Under the pieces are notes generated by a model that ran no database searches, was not told the DNA's origin, and worked only from the letters and a program-made list of their open reading frames with translations. Source: Enterobacter sp. SA187 (GTDB lineage Bacteria; Pseudomonadota; Gammaproteobacteria; Enterobacterales; Enterobacteriaceae). Taken from it: 64,000 nucleotides of DNA. The stretch is from positions 992,001 through 1,056,000 of the forward strand of contig NZ_CP019113.1 in assembly GCF_001888805.2 (NCBI RefSeq). The letters run 5' to 3'. The position numbers and the translations under genes are program-made. Of this stretch, positions 26,724-36,152 are shown piece by piece; within the stretch, counting starts at the first letter, position 1; every line of letters begins with the position of its first letter.

Positions 26724-26732
26724 TACAGGTCC

Positions 26733-27929
26733 TCAGGCAATCACGCCAAGTTTTTTACCGATGCGGGTAAAGGCTTCCACCGCACGTTCGATTTGCTCAG
26801 GGGTATGCGCCGCCGACATCTGGGTGCGAATACGCGCCTGACCTTTTGGCACCACCGGGAAGAAGAAGCCGGTGACGTAAATGCCTTCTTTTTGCAGTTC
26901 GCGGGCAAAGTTTTGCGCGACAACGGCGTCACCCAGCATCACCGGGATGATGGCGTGATCGGCCCCCGCCAGCGTAAAACCTGCGGCGGTCATTTTTTCG
27001 CGGAACAGGCGCGCGTTAGTCCACAGACGGTTACGCAGCTCGCTGCCTTCCGCCAGCATCTCCAGCACTTTGATGGAGGCGGCGACAATCGCCGGGGCCA
27101 GCGAGTTGGAGAACAGATACGGACGGGAGCGCTGACGCAGCCATTCCACCACTTCTTTGCGTGCCGCCGTATAACCGCCGGATGCGCCGCCGAGGGCTTT
27201 ACCGAGGGTGCCGGTAATGATGTCGACACGGCTCATCACATCGCAATACTCATGGGTGCCGCGGCCATTTTCACCGACAAAGCCTACCGCGTGGGAATCA
27301 TCCACCATCACCAGCGCATCGTATTTGTCCGCCAGGTCGCACACGCCTTTCAGGTTGGCGATCACGCCGTCCATTGAGAACACGCCGTCGGTGGCGATCA
27401 GCACGTGACGCGCGCCGCCGTCGCGGGCTTCTTTCAGACGCGCTTCCAGCTCCTGCATATCGTTATTGGCGTAACGGAAACGCTTCGCTTTACACAGGCG
27501 CACACCATCAATGATCGAGGCGTGGTTCAGCGCGTCGGAAATAATGGCGTCTTCCGCGCCCAGCAGGGTTTCAAACAGACCGCCGTTGGCGTCGAAACAG
27601 GAGGAGTACAGGATCGCATCTTCCATGCCGAGAAATTCAGCCAGCTTCTGCTCCAGCACTTTATGGCTGTCCTGCGTCCCGCAAATAAAACGCACCGACG
27701 CCATGCCGAAACCATGTGAATCCATGCCCGCTTTGGCGGCCGCGATCAGATCCGGGTGGTTCGCCAGGCCCAGATAGTTGTTGGCGCAAAAGTTGATCAC
27801 CTGGCTGCCGTCGCCGACGGTAATGTCCGCCTGCTGCGCCGAAGTGATGATCCGTTCTTCTTTAAACAACCCTTCCGCACGCGCGGTTTCCAGGTCATGG
27901 CTTAACTGTTTGTAAAAATCCCCACGCAT
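26733..27929 (-). CDS. kbl: 2-Amino-3-ketobutyrate CoA ligase (glycine C-acetyltransferase)
   Basis: Kbl cleaves 2-amino-3-ketobutyrate with CoA to glycine and acetyl-CoA, using pyridoxal phosphate. The 398 residues equal the E. coli enzyme; the PLP lysine lies in TGTLGKALGG, with DDSHAVGF as the Asp/His cofactor contacts. GGAG precedes the ATG. It is the first gene of kbl-tdh and is divergent from hldD. Confidence 0.98.
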   Translation of the reverse strand: MRGDFYKQLSHDLETARAEGLFKEERIITSAQQADITVGDGSQVINFCANNYLGLANHPDLIAAAKAGMDSHGFGMASVRFICGTQDSHKVLEQKLAEFLGMEDAILYSSCFDANGGLFETLLGAEDAIISDALNHASIIDGVRLCKAKRFRYANNDMQELEARLKEARDGGARHVLIATDGVFSMDGVIANLKGVCDLADKYDALVMVDDSHAVGFVGENGRGTHEYCDVMSRVDIITGTLGKALGGASGGYTAARKEVVEWLRQRSRPYLFSNSLAPAIVAASIKVLEMLAEGSELRNRLWTNARLFREKMTAAGFTLAGADHAIIPVMLGDAVVAQNFARELQKEGIYVTGFFFPVVPKGQARIRTQMSAAHTPEQIERAVEAFTRIGKKLGVIA

Positions 27930-28060
27930 TGCAATTCTCCAGACTGGACAAATTTCGGCACATATTACCCAAAGCTATACGTTGATACGAGATGACGCAT
28001 CATCCATTGTTCATTTTGCAGCATAAATCACGTGTCGTCGGGAAGGTTGGCGGTGAATGG

Positions 28061-28089
28061 CTGAAGGGTCTGCAATGTGATGGTATGAT
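28061..28089 (+). promoter_or_regulatory. Candidate hldD promoter
   Basis: CTGAAG and TATGAT are 17 bases apart, with TGG directly before the -10 giving an extended -10 element, about 55 bases before the hldD ATG. E. coli hldD also has a heat-shock promoter; no clear sigma-32 element was recognised here. Confidence 0.45.
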
Positions 28090-28145
28090 AAGAAATATTC
28101 GTGTCCGGGATTGTCCCGGCGCGCCTCAATTCAAAGGTCACAGTT

Positions 28146-29078
28146 ATGATTATCGTTACCGGCGGCGCAGGCTTTATCGGCAGCAACATCGTTAAAGCGC
28201 TGAATGACAAGGGCATCACTGACATTCTGGTCGTGGATAACCTGAAAGATGGCACCAAGTTTGTAAACCTGGTGGATCTGAATATCGCCGACTATATGGA
28301 TAAAGAAGACTTCCTGATCCAGGTGATGGCGGGGGAAGAGTTCGGCGATATCGAGGCGATTTTCCATGAAGGTGCCTGCTCGTCCACTACCGAGTGGGAC
28401 GGTAAGTACATGATGGATAACAACTATCAGTACTCTAAAGAGGTGCTGCACTACTGCCTGGAGCGCAACATTCCGTTCCTGTATGCCTCTTCTGCGGCGA
28501 CCTACGGCGGCCGTACCTCTGACTTTATTGAATCCCGCGAATATGAGAAGCCGCTGAACGTCTACGGCTACTCCAAGTTTTTATTCGATGAATATGTGCG
28601 TCAAATCCTGCCGGAAGCGACGTCCCCGATTGTCGGTTTCCGCTACTTCAACGTTTATGGCCCACGCGAAGGCCACAAAGGCAGCATGGCGAGCGTCGCC
28701 TTCCATCTCAACACCCAGTTGAACAATGGCGAAACGCCTAAGCTGTTCGAAGGCAGCGAAAACTTTAAGCGCGATTTCGTCTACGTGGGCGACGTGGCGG
28801 CGGTCAACCTGTGGTTCTGGGAAAACGGCGTGTCCGGTATTTTCAACCTTGGCACCGGCCGTGCAGAGTCCTTCCAGGCGGTAGCCGATGCGACCCTGGC
28901 GTTCCACAAAAAAGGCAGCATTGAGTACATTCCGTTCCCGGAAAAACTGAAAGGCCGCTACCAGGCGTTCACCCAGGCGGATCTCACTAACCTGCGCGCC
29001 GCAGGCTACGATAAACCGTTCAAAACCGTGGCCGAAGGCGTGACGGAGTATATGGCCTGGCTGAACCGCGACGCCTGA
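28146..29078 (+). CDS. hldD: ADP-L-glycero-D-manno-heptose 6-epimerase HldD
   Basis: HldD makes ADP-L,D-heptose, the donor for the LPS inner core. The 310 residues equal E. coli, with the N-terminal NADP-binding GGAGFIGSN and the short-chain dehydrogenase/epimerase YGYSK motif (Tyr and Lys catalytic). The ATG at 28146 gives the conserved MIIVTGGAGF start. It begins the hldD-waaF-waaC-waaQ run; waaF starts 2 bases after its stop. Confidence 0.98.
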   Translation: MIIVTGGAGFIGSNIVKALNDKGITDILVVDNLKDGTKFVNLVDLNIADYMDKEDFLIQVMAGEEFGDIEAIFHEGACSSTTEWDGKYMMDNNYQYSKEVLHYCLERNIPFLYASSAATYGGRTSDFIESREYEKPLNVYGYSKFLFDEYVRQILPEATSPIVGFRYFNVYGPREGHKGSMASVAFHLNTQLNNGETPKLFEGSENFKRDFVYVGDVAAVNLWFWENGVSGIFNLGTGRAESFQAVADATLAFHKKGSIEYIPFPEKLKGRYQAFTQADLTNLRAAGYDKPFKTVAEGVTEYMAWLNRDA

Positions 29079-29080
29079 CG

Positions 29081-30127
29081 ATGAAGATCCTTGTGGTAGG
29101 CCCGTCATGGGTGGGCGACATGATGATGTCGCAAAGTCTCTATCGCACGCTCAGGGCGCGCTATCCCCAGGCGATTATTGACGTGATGGCACCCGCGTGG
29201 TGCCGTCCGTTATTGTCGCGCATGCCGGAAGTCAACGAGGCGATTGCCATGCCGCTGGGGCACGGCGCGCTTGAGCTTGGCGAGCGGCGCAGGCTCGGGC
29301 ACAGCCTGCGTGAGCGACGTTACGATCGCGCTTACGTCCTGCCGAACTCCTTTAAATCCGCGCTGGTGCCGTTCTTTGCGGGCATCCCGCACCGTACCGG
29401 CTGGCGCGGTGAAATGCGTTATGGCGTGCTCAACGACGCCCGCGTGCTGGATAAACAAGCCTGGCCGCTGATGGTGGAACGCTATGTGGCCCTGGCCTGG
29501 GACAAAGGCGTGATGCAGTCGGCGAAAGATCTGCCGCAGCCGCTGCTGTGGCCGCAGTTGCAGGTTACGGAGGCGGAAAAAGCCCGGACCTGTGATGCGT
29601 TTGGCCTCTCCGCTGAACGTCCCCTGATCGGCTTTTGCCCCGGCGCGGAATTCGGCCCGGCAAAACGCTGGCCGCACTACCATTACGCAGAGCTGGCTAA
29701 GCAGCTGATCGACGAAGGTTATCAGGTGGTGCTGTTCGGATCGGCGAAAGATCACGACGCCGGTAATGAGATCCTCGCCGCCCTGAGCATTGAGCAGCAG
29801 GCCTGGTGCCGCAACCTCGCCGGTGAAACTCAGCTGGAGCAGGCAGTGATTTTACTCGCCGCCTGTAAAGCCGTGGTGACGAATGACTCCGGCCTGATGC
29901 ACGTCGCCGCGGCCCTGAATCGCCCGCTGGTGGCGCTGTACGGCCCCAGCAGCCCCGATTTTACCCCGCCGCTGTCGCATAAAGCCCGGGTTATTCGTCT
30001 GATCACCGGCTATCACAAAGTCCGCAAAGGCGACAGCGAGCAGGGCTATCACCAGAGCCTGATCGACATTACGCCTGAGCGGGTGCTTAATGAACTTAAT
30101 GCTTTACTGCTGGCGGAAGAAGGGTAA
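29081..30127 (+). CDS. waaF: ADP-heptose:LPS heptosyltransferase II WaaF
   Basis: WaaF adds the second heptose to the LPS inner core at the cytoplasmic face of the inner membrane. The 348 residues equal E. coli WaaF; the family 9 (GT-B) features include the N-terminal VGPSWVGDMMM and the C-terminal donor-site region with TNDSGLMHVAAAL. It is separated from waaC by 3 bases. Confidence 0.98.
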   Translation: MKILVVGPSWVGDMMMSQSLYRTLRARYPQAIIDVMAPAWCRPLLSRMPEVNEAIAMPLGHGALELGERRRLGHSLRERRYDRAYVLPNSFKSALVPFFAGIPHRTGWRGEMRYGVLNDARVLDKQAWPLMVERYVALAWDKGVMQSAKDLPQPLLWPQLQVTEAEKARTCDAFGLSAERPLIGFCPGAEFGPAKRWPHYHYAELAKQLIDEGYQVVLFGSAKDHDAGNEILAALSIEQQAWCRNLAGETQLEQAVILLAACKAVVTNDSGLMHVAAALNRPLVALYGPSSPDFTPPLSHKARVIRLITGYHKVRKGDSEQGYHQSLIDITPERVLNELNALLLAEEG

Positions 30128-30130
30128 CGG

Positions 30131-31114
30131 ATGCGGGTTCTGATCGTAAAAACCTCGTCGATGGGCGATGTGCTGCATACGCTGCCCGCGTTAACCGACG
30201 CCATGCAGGCTATTCCTGGCATTCGTTTTGACTGGGTGGTGGAAGAGGGCTTCGCGCAGATCCCCGGCTGGCATGCCGCCGTCGATCGCGTGATCCCGGT
30301 GGCGATCCGCCGCTGGCGTAAGGCGTGGTTTTCCGCGCCGATCCGCGTCGAACGGCAGAAATTTCGTGACGCCATCCGCGCTGTACAATACGACGCTATT
30401 ATTGATGCGCAGGGCCTGGTGAAAAGCGCAGCGCTGGTGACGCGCCTGGCGCGCGGCGTGAAGCATGGTATGGACTGGCACAGCGCCCGCGAGCCGCTGG
30501 CGAGCCTGTTTTATAACCGTCGCCATGCCATCGCCAAAGCGCAGCACGCGGTGGAACGCACCCGCGAGCTGTTCGCCCGTAGTCTGGGTTATGCCCGACC
30601 GCAAACCCAGGGCGATTACGGCATTGCGCAGCACTTCCTGACCGACCAGACGCAACCTGCTTCTTACGCCGTGTTCCTGCATGCCACTACCCGCGATGAT
30701 AAGCACTGGCCTGAGTCCCACTGGCGCGAGCTGATCGCCTTGTTGCAGCCCACCGGACTGCGCATCAAGCTGCCCTGGGGAGCCGCCCACGAAGAAGCGC
30801 GCGCAAAACGGCTGACGCAGGATATGGATCACGTTGAGGTACTGCCGCGCATGAGTCTGGAAAAGGTGGCGCGCGAACTGGCAGGCGCTGCCTTTGTGGT
30901 GTCGGTGGACACCGGATTAAGCCATCTGACCGCCGCCCTTGATCGTCCTAATATCACGTTATATGGCCCGACCGATCCGGGATTAATTGGCGGTTATGGC
31001 AAAAATCAGGTCGTTTGCCGCCCTGAACATTCATCGCAGTTAAGCGATCTCCCCGCCGCTGCGGTCCTGGAAAAATTACAGCCCTTGCTGGCAACAGAGA
31101 ATGTCCATGTCTGA
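30131..31114 (+). CDS. waaC: LPS heptosyltransferase I WaaC
   Basis: WaaC transfers the first L,D-heptose to Kdo2-lipid A. The 327 residues (319 in E. coli) keep VKTSSMGDVLHTLPAL at the N terminus and SVDTGLSHLTAALDRP near the C terminus, typical of family 9. Its last bases overlap the start of waaQ, which implies translational coupling. Confidence 0.98.
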   Translation: MRVLIVKTSSMGDVLHTLPALTDAMQAIPGIRFDWVVEEGFAQIPGWHAAVDRVIPVAIRRWRKAWFSAPIRVERQKFRDAIRAVQYDAIIDAQGLVKSAALVTRLARGVKHGMDWHSAREPLASLFYNRRHAIAKAQHAVERTRELFARSLGYARPQTQGDYGIAQHFLTDQTQPASYAVFLHATTRDDKHWPESHWRELIALLQPTGLRIKLPWGAAHEEARAKRLTQDMDHVEVLPRMSLEKVARELAGAAFVVSVDTGLSHLTAALDRPNITLYGPTDPGLIGGYGKNQVVCRPEHSSQLSDLPAAAVLEKLQPLLATENVHV

Positions 31115-32210
31115 CTTTTTCACGGCTGAACGCCCGCCGAAACGGGTACTGATCATCAAGCTTCGTCATCATGGTGATGTGCTTTTAACCTCGCCGCTGT
31201 TTACCGTGCTGAAAAAAAACTGGCCGGGCGTGGAAGTGGACGCGCTGGTCTATGACGATACGCAGGCGATGCTCACCAGCCACCCCTATATCGATCAGGT
31301 GCACACCATCGGGCGTAACTGGCGTAAACAGGGCTGGCTGAAGCAGCTGAGCCTGTATCGCCAGCTGCGTAACACCCTGAAAGCGCGGGATTATGACGTG
31401 CTAATCAACCTGACCGAGCACTGGCACGGCGCACGGCTGGCACGCAAGCTGAAGCCGCGCGTTTCCGTCGGCTTTAAGCCGGATAAACGTAGCGGGCTGG
31501 CGCGCTGGCGCTGGGTGAAATCTTTTACCACGCTCTATCCGGCGATCCAGGACAACAGCCGTCACATGGTGGAAGTGAACCTCGACGCGCTCCGCCGCAT
31601 TGGCATCCATCCGGCGAGCGTGGAAGACAAACGCACGCTGTTCGTGCCGGGCGAGGACGCGGAAACCTCCGTGCTGAACAAGCTGGCGGGGTTTGGCCTG
31701 GTGGGGAAAGATTATGTGCTGGTGCATCCCACCTCACGCTGGATGTTCAAGGCCTGGCAGATTGACAAGCTGGCGGCCACCGTGGATGCCATTGCCGCAC
31801 GCGGCATTCCGGTGATCCTCTCCGCTGCACCTTCGAAAGAAGAAACCGCCTATATGGATCAGCTGCGCGCTGCGCTGACGCAGCCGGTGTTCGATCTCAG
31901 CGGACAGCTGAATCTGAAAGAGCTGGGCGCGCTGATGAAACATGCGCGGCTCTACTTTGGCGTCGACTCGATGCCGATGCATCTGGCCAGCGCCGTGGGA
32001 ACGCCGACGGTGGCCATTTTTGGCCCGACCGGAGCGATTAAGTGGGCACCCTGGGGCGTGGCCTACCGGGTGATTATTGCGGGCTTTACCTGCCAGCCCT
32101 GCGGGAAAGCAGGCTGCGGCGACAGCGGCGTGTCGGACTGCATCACCGCCATTACGCCACAGCAGGTGCTGAGCGCCATTGATACGCTGCTACTGGAAAA
32201 TCCGGCATGA
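31107..32210 (+). CDS. waaQ: LPS heptosyltransferase III WaaQ
   Basis: WaaQ adds the branching heptose III to heptose II. The 367-residue family 9 protein has LIIKLRHHGDVLLTSPL at the N terminus, VHPTSRWMFKAW in the middle and a GVDSMPMHLASAVGTP donor site; the Cys-rich TCQPCGKAGCGDSG tail is typical of WaaQ. Two starts are possible: 31101 and 31107; 31107 has better spacing from GAGA. It overlaps waaC by 8 bases, and the next gene overlaps it by 4. Confidence 0.95.
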   Translation: MSDFFTAERPPKRVLIIKLRHHGDVLLTSPLFTVLKKNWPGVEVDALVYDDTQAMLTSHPYIDQVHTIGRNWRKQGWLKQLSLYRQLRNTLKARDYDVLINLTEHWHGARLARKLKPRVSVGFKPDKRSGLARWRWVKSFTTLYPAIQDNSRHMVEVNLDALRRIGIHPASVEDKRTLFVPGEDAETSVLNKLAGFGLVGKDYVLVHPTSRWMFKAWQIDKLAATVDAIAARGIPVILSAAPSKEETAYMDQLRAALTQPVFDLSGQLNLKELGALMKHARLYFGVDSMPMHLASAVGTPTVAIFGPTGAIKWAPWGVAYRVIIAGFTCQPCGKAGCGDSGVSDCITAITPQQVLSAIDTLLLENPA

Positions 32211-33316
32211 AACTGGCGATTGTCCGACAGACCTATAACCCCAACGGCGGCGCGGAGCGGTTTGTTTCCCGCGCCCTGAATACCCTGGCGGGCGACAGTT
32301 CGCTGGACGTCACGCTGATCGCCCGCCAGTGGGAGAACGCCACCGGCTGGCAGACGCTGACCGTCGATCCGCCCTTCCGTAACCGCACCGCCCGGGAAGC
32401 TGGCTTTGCCCGCGCGGCGTCTCAGCTGTTTAACCGCTTCGACATTGTGCAGAGCCACGAGCGTATTCCCGGCGCCACCATTTTCCGCGCCGGTGACGGC
32501 GTGCACGCCACCTGGCTTGAACAGTACAGCCGCATTCTGTCGCTGCCGAAGCGCTGGTCGCAGTCCTTCAGCCCCTATCACCGCTACATTTTGCAGGCGG
32601 AGCAGGCGATGTTCACCCATCCGGCGCTGCGCAAAGTGATCTGCAACTCTAAGATGGTACGGGATGACATTGTTCGTCGCTTCCGTCTGCCCGCTGACAG
32701 GCTGACGGTGATTTATAACGGCGTCGATACCGCCCATTTCCATCCGGACGTGCGCAGGCTGACGATGCGGGAGACGCTGGCGATCCCAGCCGATGCGCCG
32801 GTGCTGGCCTACGTCGGTTCCGGCTTTGCGCGTAAAGGCGTGGCGACAGCGCTGGCGGCCATCGCGGCGCATCCCGGCGTCTGGCTGCTGGTCGCCGGAC
32901 GCGATAAAAATGCCCGTAAATTTGAAAAGCAGGCGCAGTCGCTGGGCGTGGCGGATCGGGTAAAATTTCTCGGCCCGGTGGCGGATGTGCGCCAGGTCTA
33001 CGGCACGGCGGATGCGCTGATCCTGCCTACCCTTTACGATCCCTTTCCAAATGTCTGCGTGGAAGCGCTGGCCTGCGGATTACCGCTGTTTACCAGCCCC
33101 GGATGCGGGGCGGCGGAATGGATCCGCGAAGGGGAAAACGGCTGGGTGCGCGATGCGCTGGACGTTTCCGGCTACCGGCAGGCTATCGGCGAATGGCTGT
33201 CGGGTCGCGAGGCGGGAAAAGCGTACGCCATAAATGCCCGCACCACCGCCGAGCCCTGGACGCTCGACCGCATGGCGCAGGAGTTACAGGCGCTTTATCG
33301 CGAGCTGTTACGCTGA
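32207..33316 (+). CDS. Family 4 glycosyltransferase, WabG/WaaG-like, LPS core
   Basis: The 369-residue GT-B protein opens with VRQTYNPNGGAERFVSRAL and has SHERIPG, RAGDGVH, YVGSGFARKG and the donor-site FPNVCVEALACGLP. From memory this resembles Klebsiella WabG (galacturonic acid transfer to heptose II) more than E. coli WaaG (glucosyltransferase), which shares the fold but differs at the N terminus. It overlaps waaQ by ATGA, placing it at the end of the hldD-waaF-waaC-waaQ operon. Its last 22 bases overlap the 3' end of the opposite-strand gene. The sugar added cannot be told from sequence alone. Confidence 0.85.
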   Translation: MKLAIVRQTYNPNGGAERFVSRALNTLAGDSSLDVTLIARQWENATGWQTLTVDPPFRNRTAREAGFARAASQLFNRFDIVQSHERIPGATIFRAGDGVHATWLEQYSRILSLPKRWSQSFSPYHRYILQAEQAMFTHPALRKVICNSKMVRDDIVRRFRLPADRLTVIYNGVDTAHFHPDVRRLTMRETLAIPADAPVLAYVGSGFARKGVATALAAIAAHPGVWLLVAGRDKNARKFEKQAQSLGVADRVKFLGPVADVRQVYGTADALILPTLYDPFPNVCVEALACGLPLFTSPGCGAAEWIREGENGWVRDALDVSGYRQAIGEWLSGREAGKAYAINARTTAEPWTLDRMAQELQALYRELLR

Positions 33317-34398
33317 ATCGCGTCGGAAAAAACCTTTTCCATCGCGCTTAACATACAGTCCCGCGTGAGATGGGCGAGAAGATAATCATACCCCTGCTGC
33401 GCCAGCTGGTCGCGAAGCGCAGCATCTTTGTGCAGCGTGACAATCGCATCACGCAGCGCCCCGGCATCACGCTGGCCGACCAGCAGGCCAGTCTGGCGGT
33501 CAATCACCGCATCCGCCGTACCGCCCGCGTCGGTGGCAATGGTGGCAATGCGGCTGGCGAGGGATTGCAGTACGCCCTGCGGCACGCCTTCCATATCGTG
33601 GGACGGGCTTAACGCAATATCAAACGCCGGGAACCACTTCTCCGGCGCAGCCTGATGCCCCGCCATCAGCACGCGATCGGTCAAGCCCAACCGTACGATT
33701 TCCTGCTCCAGCGCCGCACGGTGTGGACCTTCGCCGACAATCGCCAGCTTGATCGTTGGATCAGAGATCTGCGCCAGCGCCTCCAGCAACACGCTGTGGC
33801 CTTTGTTGGGGCGCAGGTGCGACACCACGCCGAGCCAGAAATCATCCGCCGACAGACCGCACTGCTGGCGCGCCGCCTGTTTATCCGCCGGATGAAAACG
33901 TGCCGGATCGACGCCGCTGGGTACGGAGGTGGTTTGTTCCAGCGGCACGCCAATCGCCGTCATCTGATGCCGCAGCGCTTCGCCCGTGGTGACGATATGC
34001 GCGCAGGCGGTGCGGAACAGCCAGCGGCTGCCGGCATTATTGCGCGGTAAACCGGATGCATGACGGGTGCGCACCAGCGGCACCGGGCGTGAGAGCGTCA
34101 GGTTCGCCAGCGCCACCAGCCAGGTATCGGCTGAGTTATGGCTATTGACCACGTCCACAGTCTGCCGGTTGGCCTGCAGCCAGCGGCGTAACGCCAGCAG
34201 GTTCGGCACATTTTTCCGCCTGAGCGGAAGCGTCACCACCGTCAGCCCGGCATTCTGCGCCAGCGCATGCAGCGGCGCGCTCTCCGGACAAAGAATGGTC
34301 ACCTGATGACCACGCTGGATCATACCCAGTGACTCATTGATGATGCGCAATGGCTGACCGCCCTTACCGCCATCGGCTTCTGTGTGAACAATATGCAT
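33295..34398 (-). CDS. Family 4 glycosyltransferase, inverted within the LPS core cluster
   Basis: The 367-residue GT-B protein starts MHIVHTEADGGKGGQPLR, with GVVSHLRPNKGH marking the second Rossmann domain and a donor-site region EGVPQGVLQSLASR in which the second Glu of the usual E-x7-E motif is replaced by Gln. The start at 34398 was chosen because AGGAAG lies 4-5 bases upstream; the longer frame has none. It is the only core gene transcribed leftward, and it converges on the WabG-like gene with a 22-base overlap of the coding ends. Its likely role is an outer-core sugar addition, but donor and acceptor are unknown. Confidence 0.85.
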   Translation of the reverse strand: MHIVHTEADGGKGGQPLRIINESLGMIQRGHQVTILCPESAPLHALAQNAGLTVVTLPLRRKNVPNLLALRRWLQANRQTVDVVNSHNSADTWLVALANLTLSRPVPLVRTRHASGLPRNNAGSRWLFRTACAHIVTTGEALRHQMTAIGVPLEQTTSVPSGVDPARFHPADKQAARQQCGLSADDFWLGVVSHLRPNKGHSVLLEALAQISDPTIKLAIVGEGPHRAALEQEIVRLGLTDRVLMAGHQAAPEKWFPAFDIALSPSHDMEGVPQGVLQSLASRIATIATDAGGTADAVIDRQTGLLVGQRDAGALRDAIVTLHKDAALRDQLAQQGYDYLLAHLTRDCMLSAMEKVFSDAIQRNSSR

Positions 34399-34642
34399 AC
34401 GCTTCCTGTGAGTGGCTAACGACCTCATTAATCGAATCATTATATACTTGCAGGCCCGCCTGACGCACATTCATCGCCCGCTCAGTGATAATCTTACTTA
34501 CAAACATTATTCTTCTTAAGTTGTGCTATCTATGGTAATTTTCCTGCGCTTTCACAAATCTCTCCGCCCTGTCGTGGAATTCTTGTGCTGCTGCGTTACT
34601 ACCCGGTCACCACGCCGAAATCCTTAACTAGCCTAAATAATT

Positions 34643-36013
34643 ATGACGAAAACTCGTAACATCCTGACAGGCCTGTTAGTTCTCTATACATTAGCATTAT
34701 GCTTCGCCTGGCCGATTCCTAACGATCAATTACCGTTTCATCGAAATGGCCTGATTTATCCTTTAATTGCTTTATCTGTTGGCCTTTTCTTTTCTTCACC
34801 TGAAGCCCGCACCCGTTTAAATTTCAGACAGATTAAGTTTGTTCTTATTGCCGTCTGGGTATTAACTTTCTTTATTCTGATTAATGGCTTTGTTGTCACT
34901 CCCGATATTAAAGAAATGGTTTCGGCGTGGAGCGGCCAGTGGTTACGACCGGTCCTGCTATTCTGTGCCGGTATGGTCATGTTACCTGCCATACAAACCG
35001 CCTTCCCCAACTTTTCCGCGGCCCGTCTGTTTACGCTGATCGTTTTATTCTTCTGGGGCGTCATCTGTATCCATCTGCTGGATACCCTCTGGCTGTACTG
35101 GCGTGATGGGTATATTCACTGGGGGGAAACACGGATCGTCTTTAACCGCACCCGTATGAGCTTCCAGGTGAATATGATCACCGGTTTTCTGATTGCCGAG
35201 TTGCTGGCCCGAGGTTTACTACACCAGCGTTTCCTGCGTCTGAACACACCAGTACTGGTAGCGATTTTATTGTCTAACCTGGTTTGTACCGCCCTTATAG
35301 ATACGCGATGGGGAACCATTGGGCTAGTGGGCAGCCTGTTTTCAACCTTTGTTCTGCTTGGTGTGCATCATATGCGCCGTAGTAAAGTCGTGCTGATGGG
35401 CACTATATTAGTGCTATTTATCGCCGCCTCTTTGACATTAGGTTATGCCTCATGGAAAACCGATCCGCGCTGGCAAACGCTTGAGAGTGATGCCATTGCC
35501 GGATGGAATGCGCCGTTAAACAGTTTTTGCTACAACAATGTCATTGGTGTTGTGCCCAAAAATAGCCTTGGCGTCCAGATGAATCATTCTAATGGCTGCC
35601 GCGCCAGTTTCTTTCACACAGGCTGGAAGATCATAGCCGAGCACCCGGCAGGCATGGGCCCGCGTAAAGAGGCCTTTAATTACATCCTGCGTCGCGATAC
35701 GGGTTCCGATTTCATTACTGTTCCGCACAGCCACTACGGCTTAATCGAATTTGGTCTGCAAAACGGCATTGCGGGGATTGCGGGCTGGCTGATTTTGCTG
35801 ATGGGCTGCTGGTATATCGGATGGCGGCAGTTCCGCCGCGGCAACACCATGGCAGGCATGTTCCTGCTGCTGTTCACGGTAGGCTTCTTCTCACGTACGC
35901 TGGTCGATCATAACCTTAAGGATCACTACCTTGAGCAATATATGATGCTCACCGGCCTGCTTATCGGCATCTGCTCGTTGACGCCGCGCAATGAGAAACA
36001 GCCCACTTCCTGA
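34643..36013 (+). CDS. waaL: O-antigen ligase (WaaL) family membrane protein
   Basis: WaaL-type ligases transfer undecaprenyl-linked O-antigen to the completed core at the periplasmic face. The 456-residue protein has about a dozen hydrophobic helices and one large periplasmic loop (about residues 270-365) ending in HSHYGLIEFGLQNG, the position of the conserved ligase His. The sequence is more AT-rich at its 5' end than its neighbours, and ligases diverge fast, so recognition rests on topology, the loop motif and position. It starts a second rightward core operon after a 244-base gap. An O-antigen polymerase is the main alternative, but no O-antigen cluster is present. Confidence 0.8.
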   Translation: MTKTRNILTGLLVLYTLALCFAWPIPNDQLPFHRNGLIYPLIALSVGLFFSSPEARTRLNFRQIKFVLIAVWVLTFFILINGFVVTPDIKEMVSAWSGQWLRPVLLFCAGMVMLPAIQTAFPNFSAARLFTLIVLFFWGVICIHLLDTLWLYWRDGYIHWGETRIVFNRTRMSFQVNMITGFLIAELLARGLLHQRFLRLNTPVLVAILLSNLVCTALIDTRWGTIGLVGSLFSTFVLLGVHHMRRSKVVLMGTILVLFIAASLTLGYASWKTDPRWQTLESDAIAGWNAPLNSFCYNNVIGVVPKNSLGVQMNHSNGCRASFFHTGWKIIAEHPAGMGPRKEAFNYILRRDTGSDFITVPHSHYGLIEFGLQNGIAGIAGWLILLMGCWYIGWRQFRRGNTMAGMFLLLFTVGFFSRTLVDHNLKDHYLEQYMMLTGLLIGICSLTPRNEKQPTS

Positions 36014-36152
36014 TGGTAATGTTCCTGCACCAGTGGTTTTCTTTATCACTTAGTAGATAATAGCCACCGCTGGTGCTGCCATACCCCGGCAGAACTCATT
36101 CAGATAATGGCTGTCGAAAAGCCACCGCATTGCCCGCTTTTACGGAGAAAGC

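Noticed and set aside
34399..34642. Promoter for the waaL operon in the divergent gap
   Set aside because: The gap is AT-rich and must contain promoters, but several weak -10/-35 pairs are equally possible, so none was annotated.
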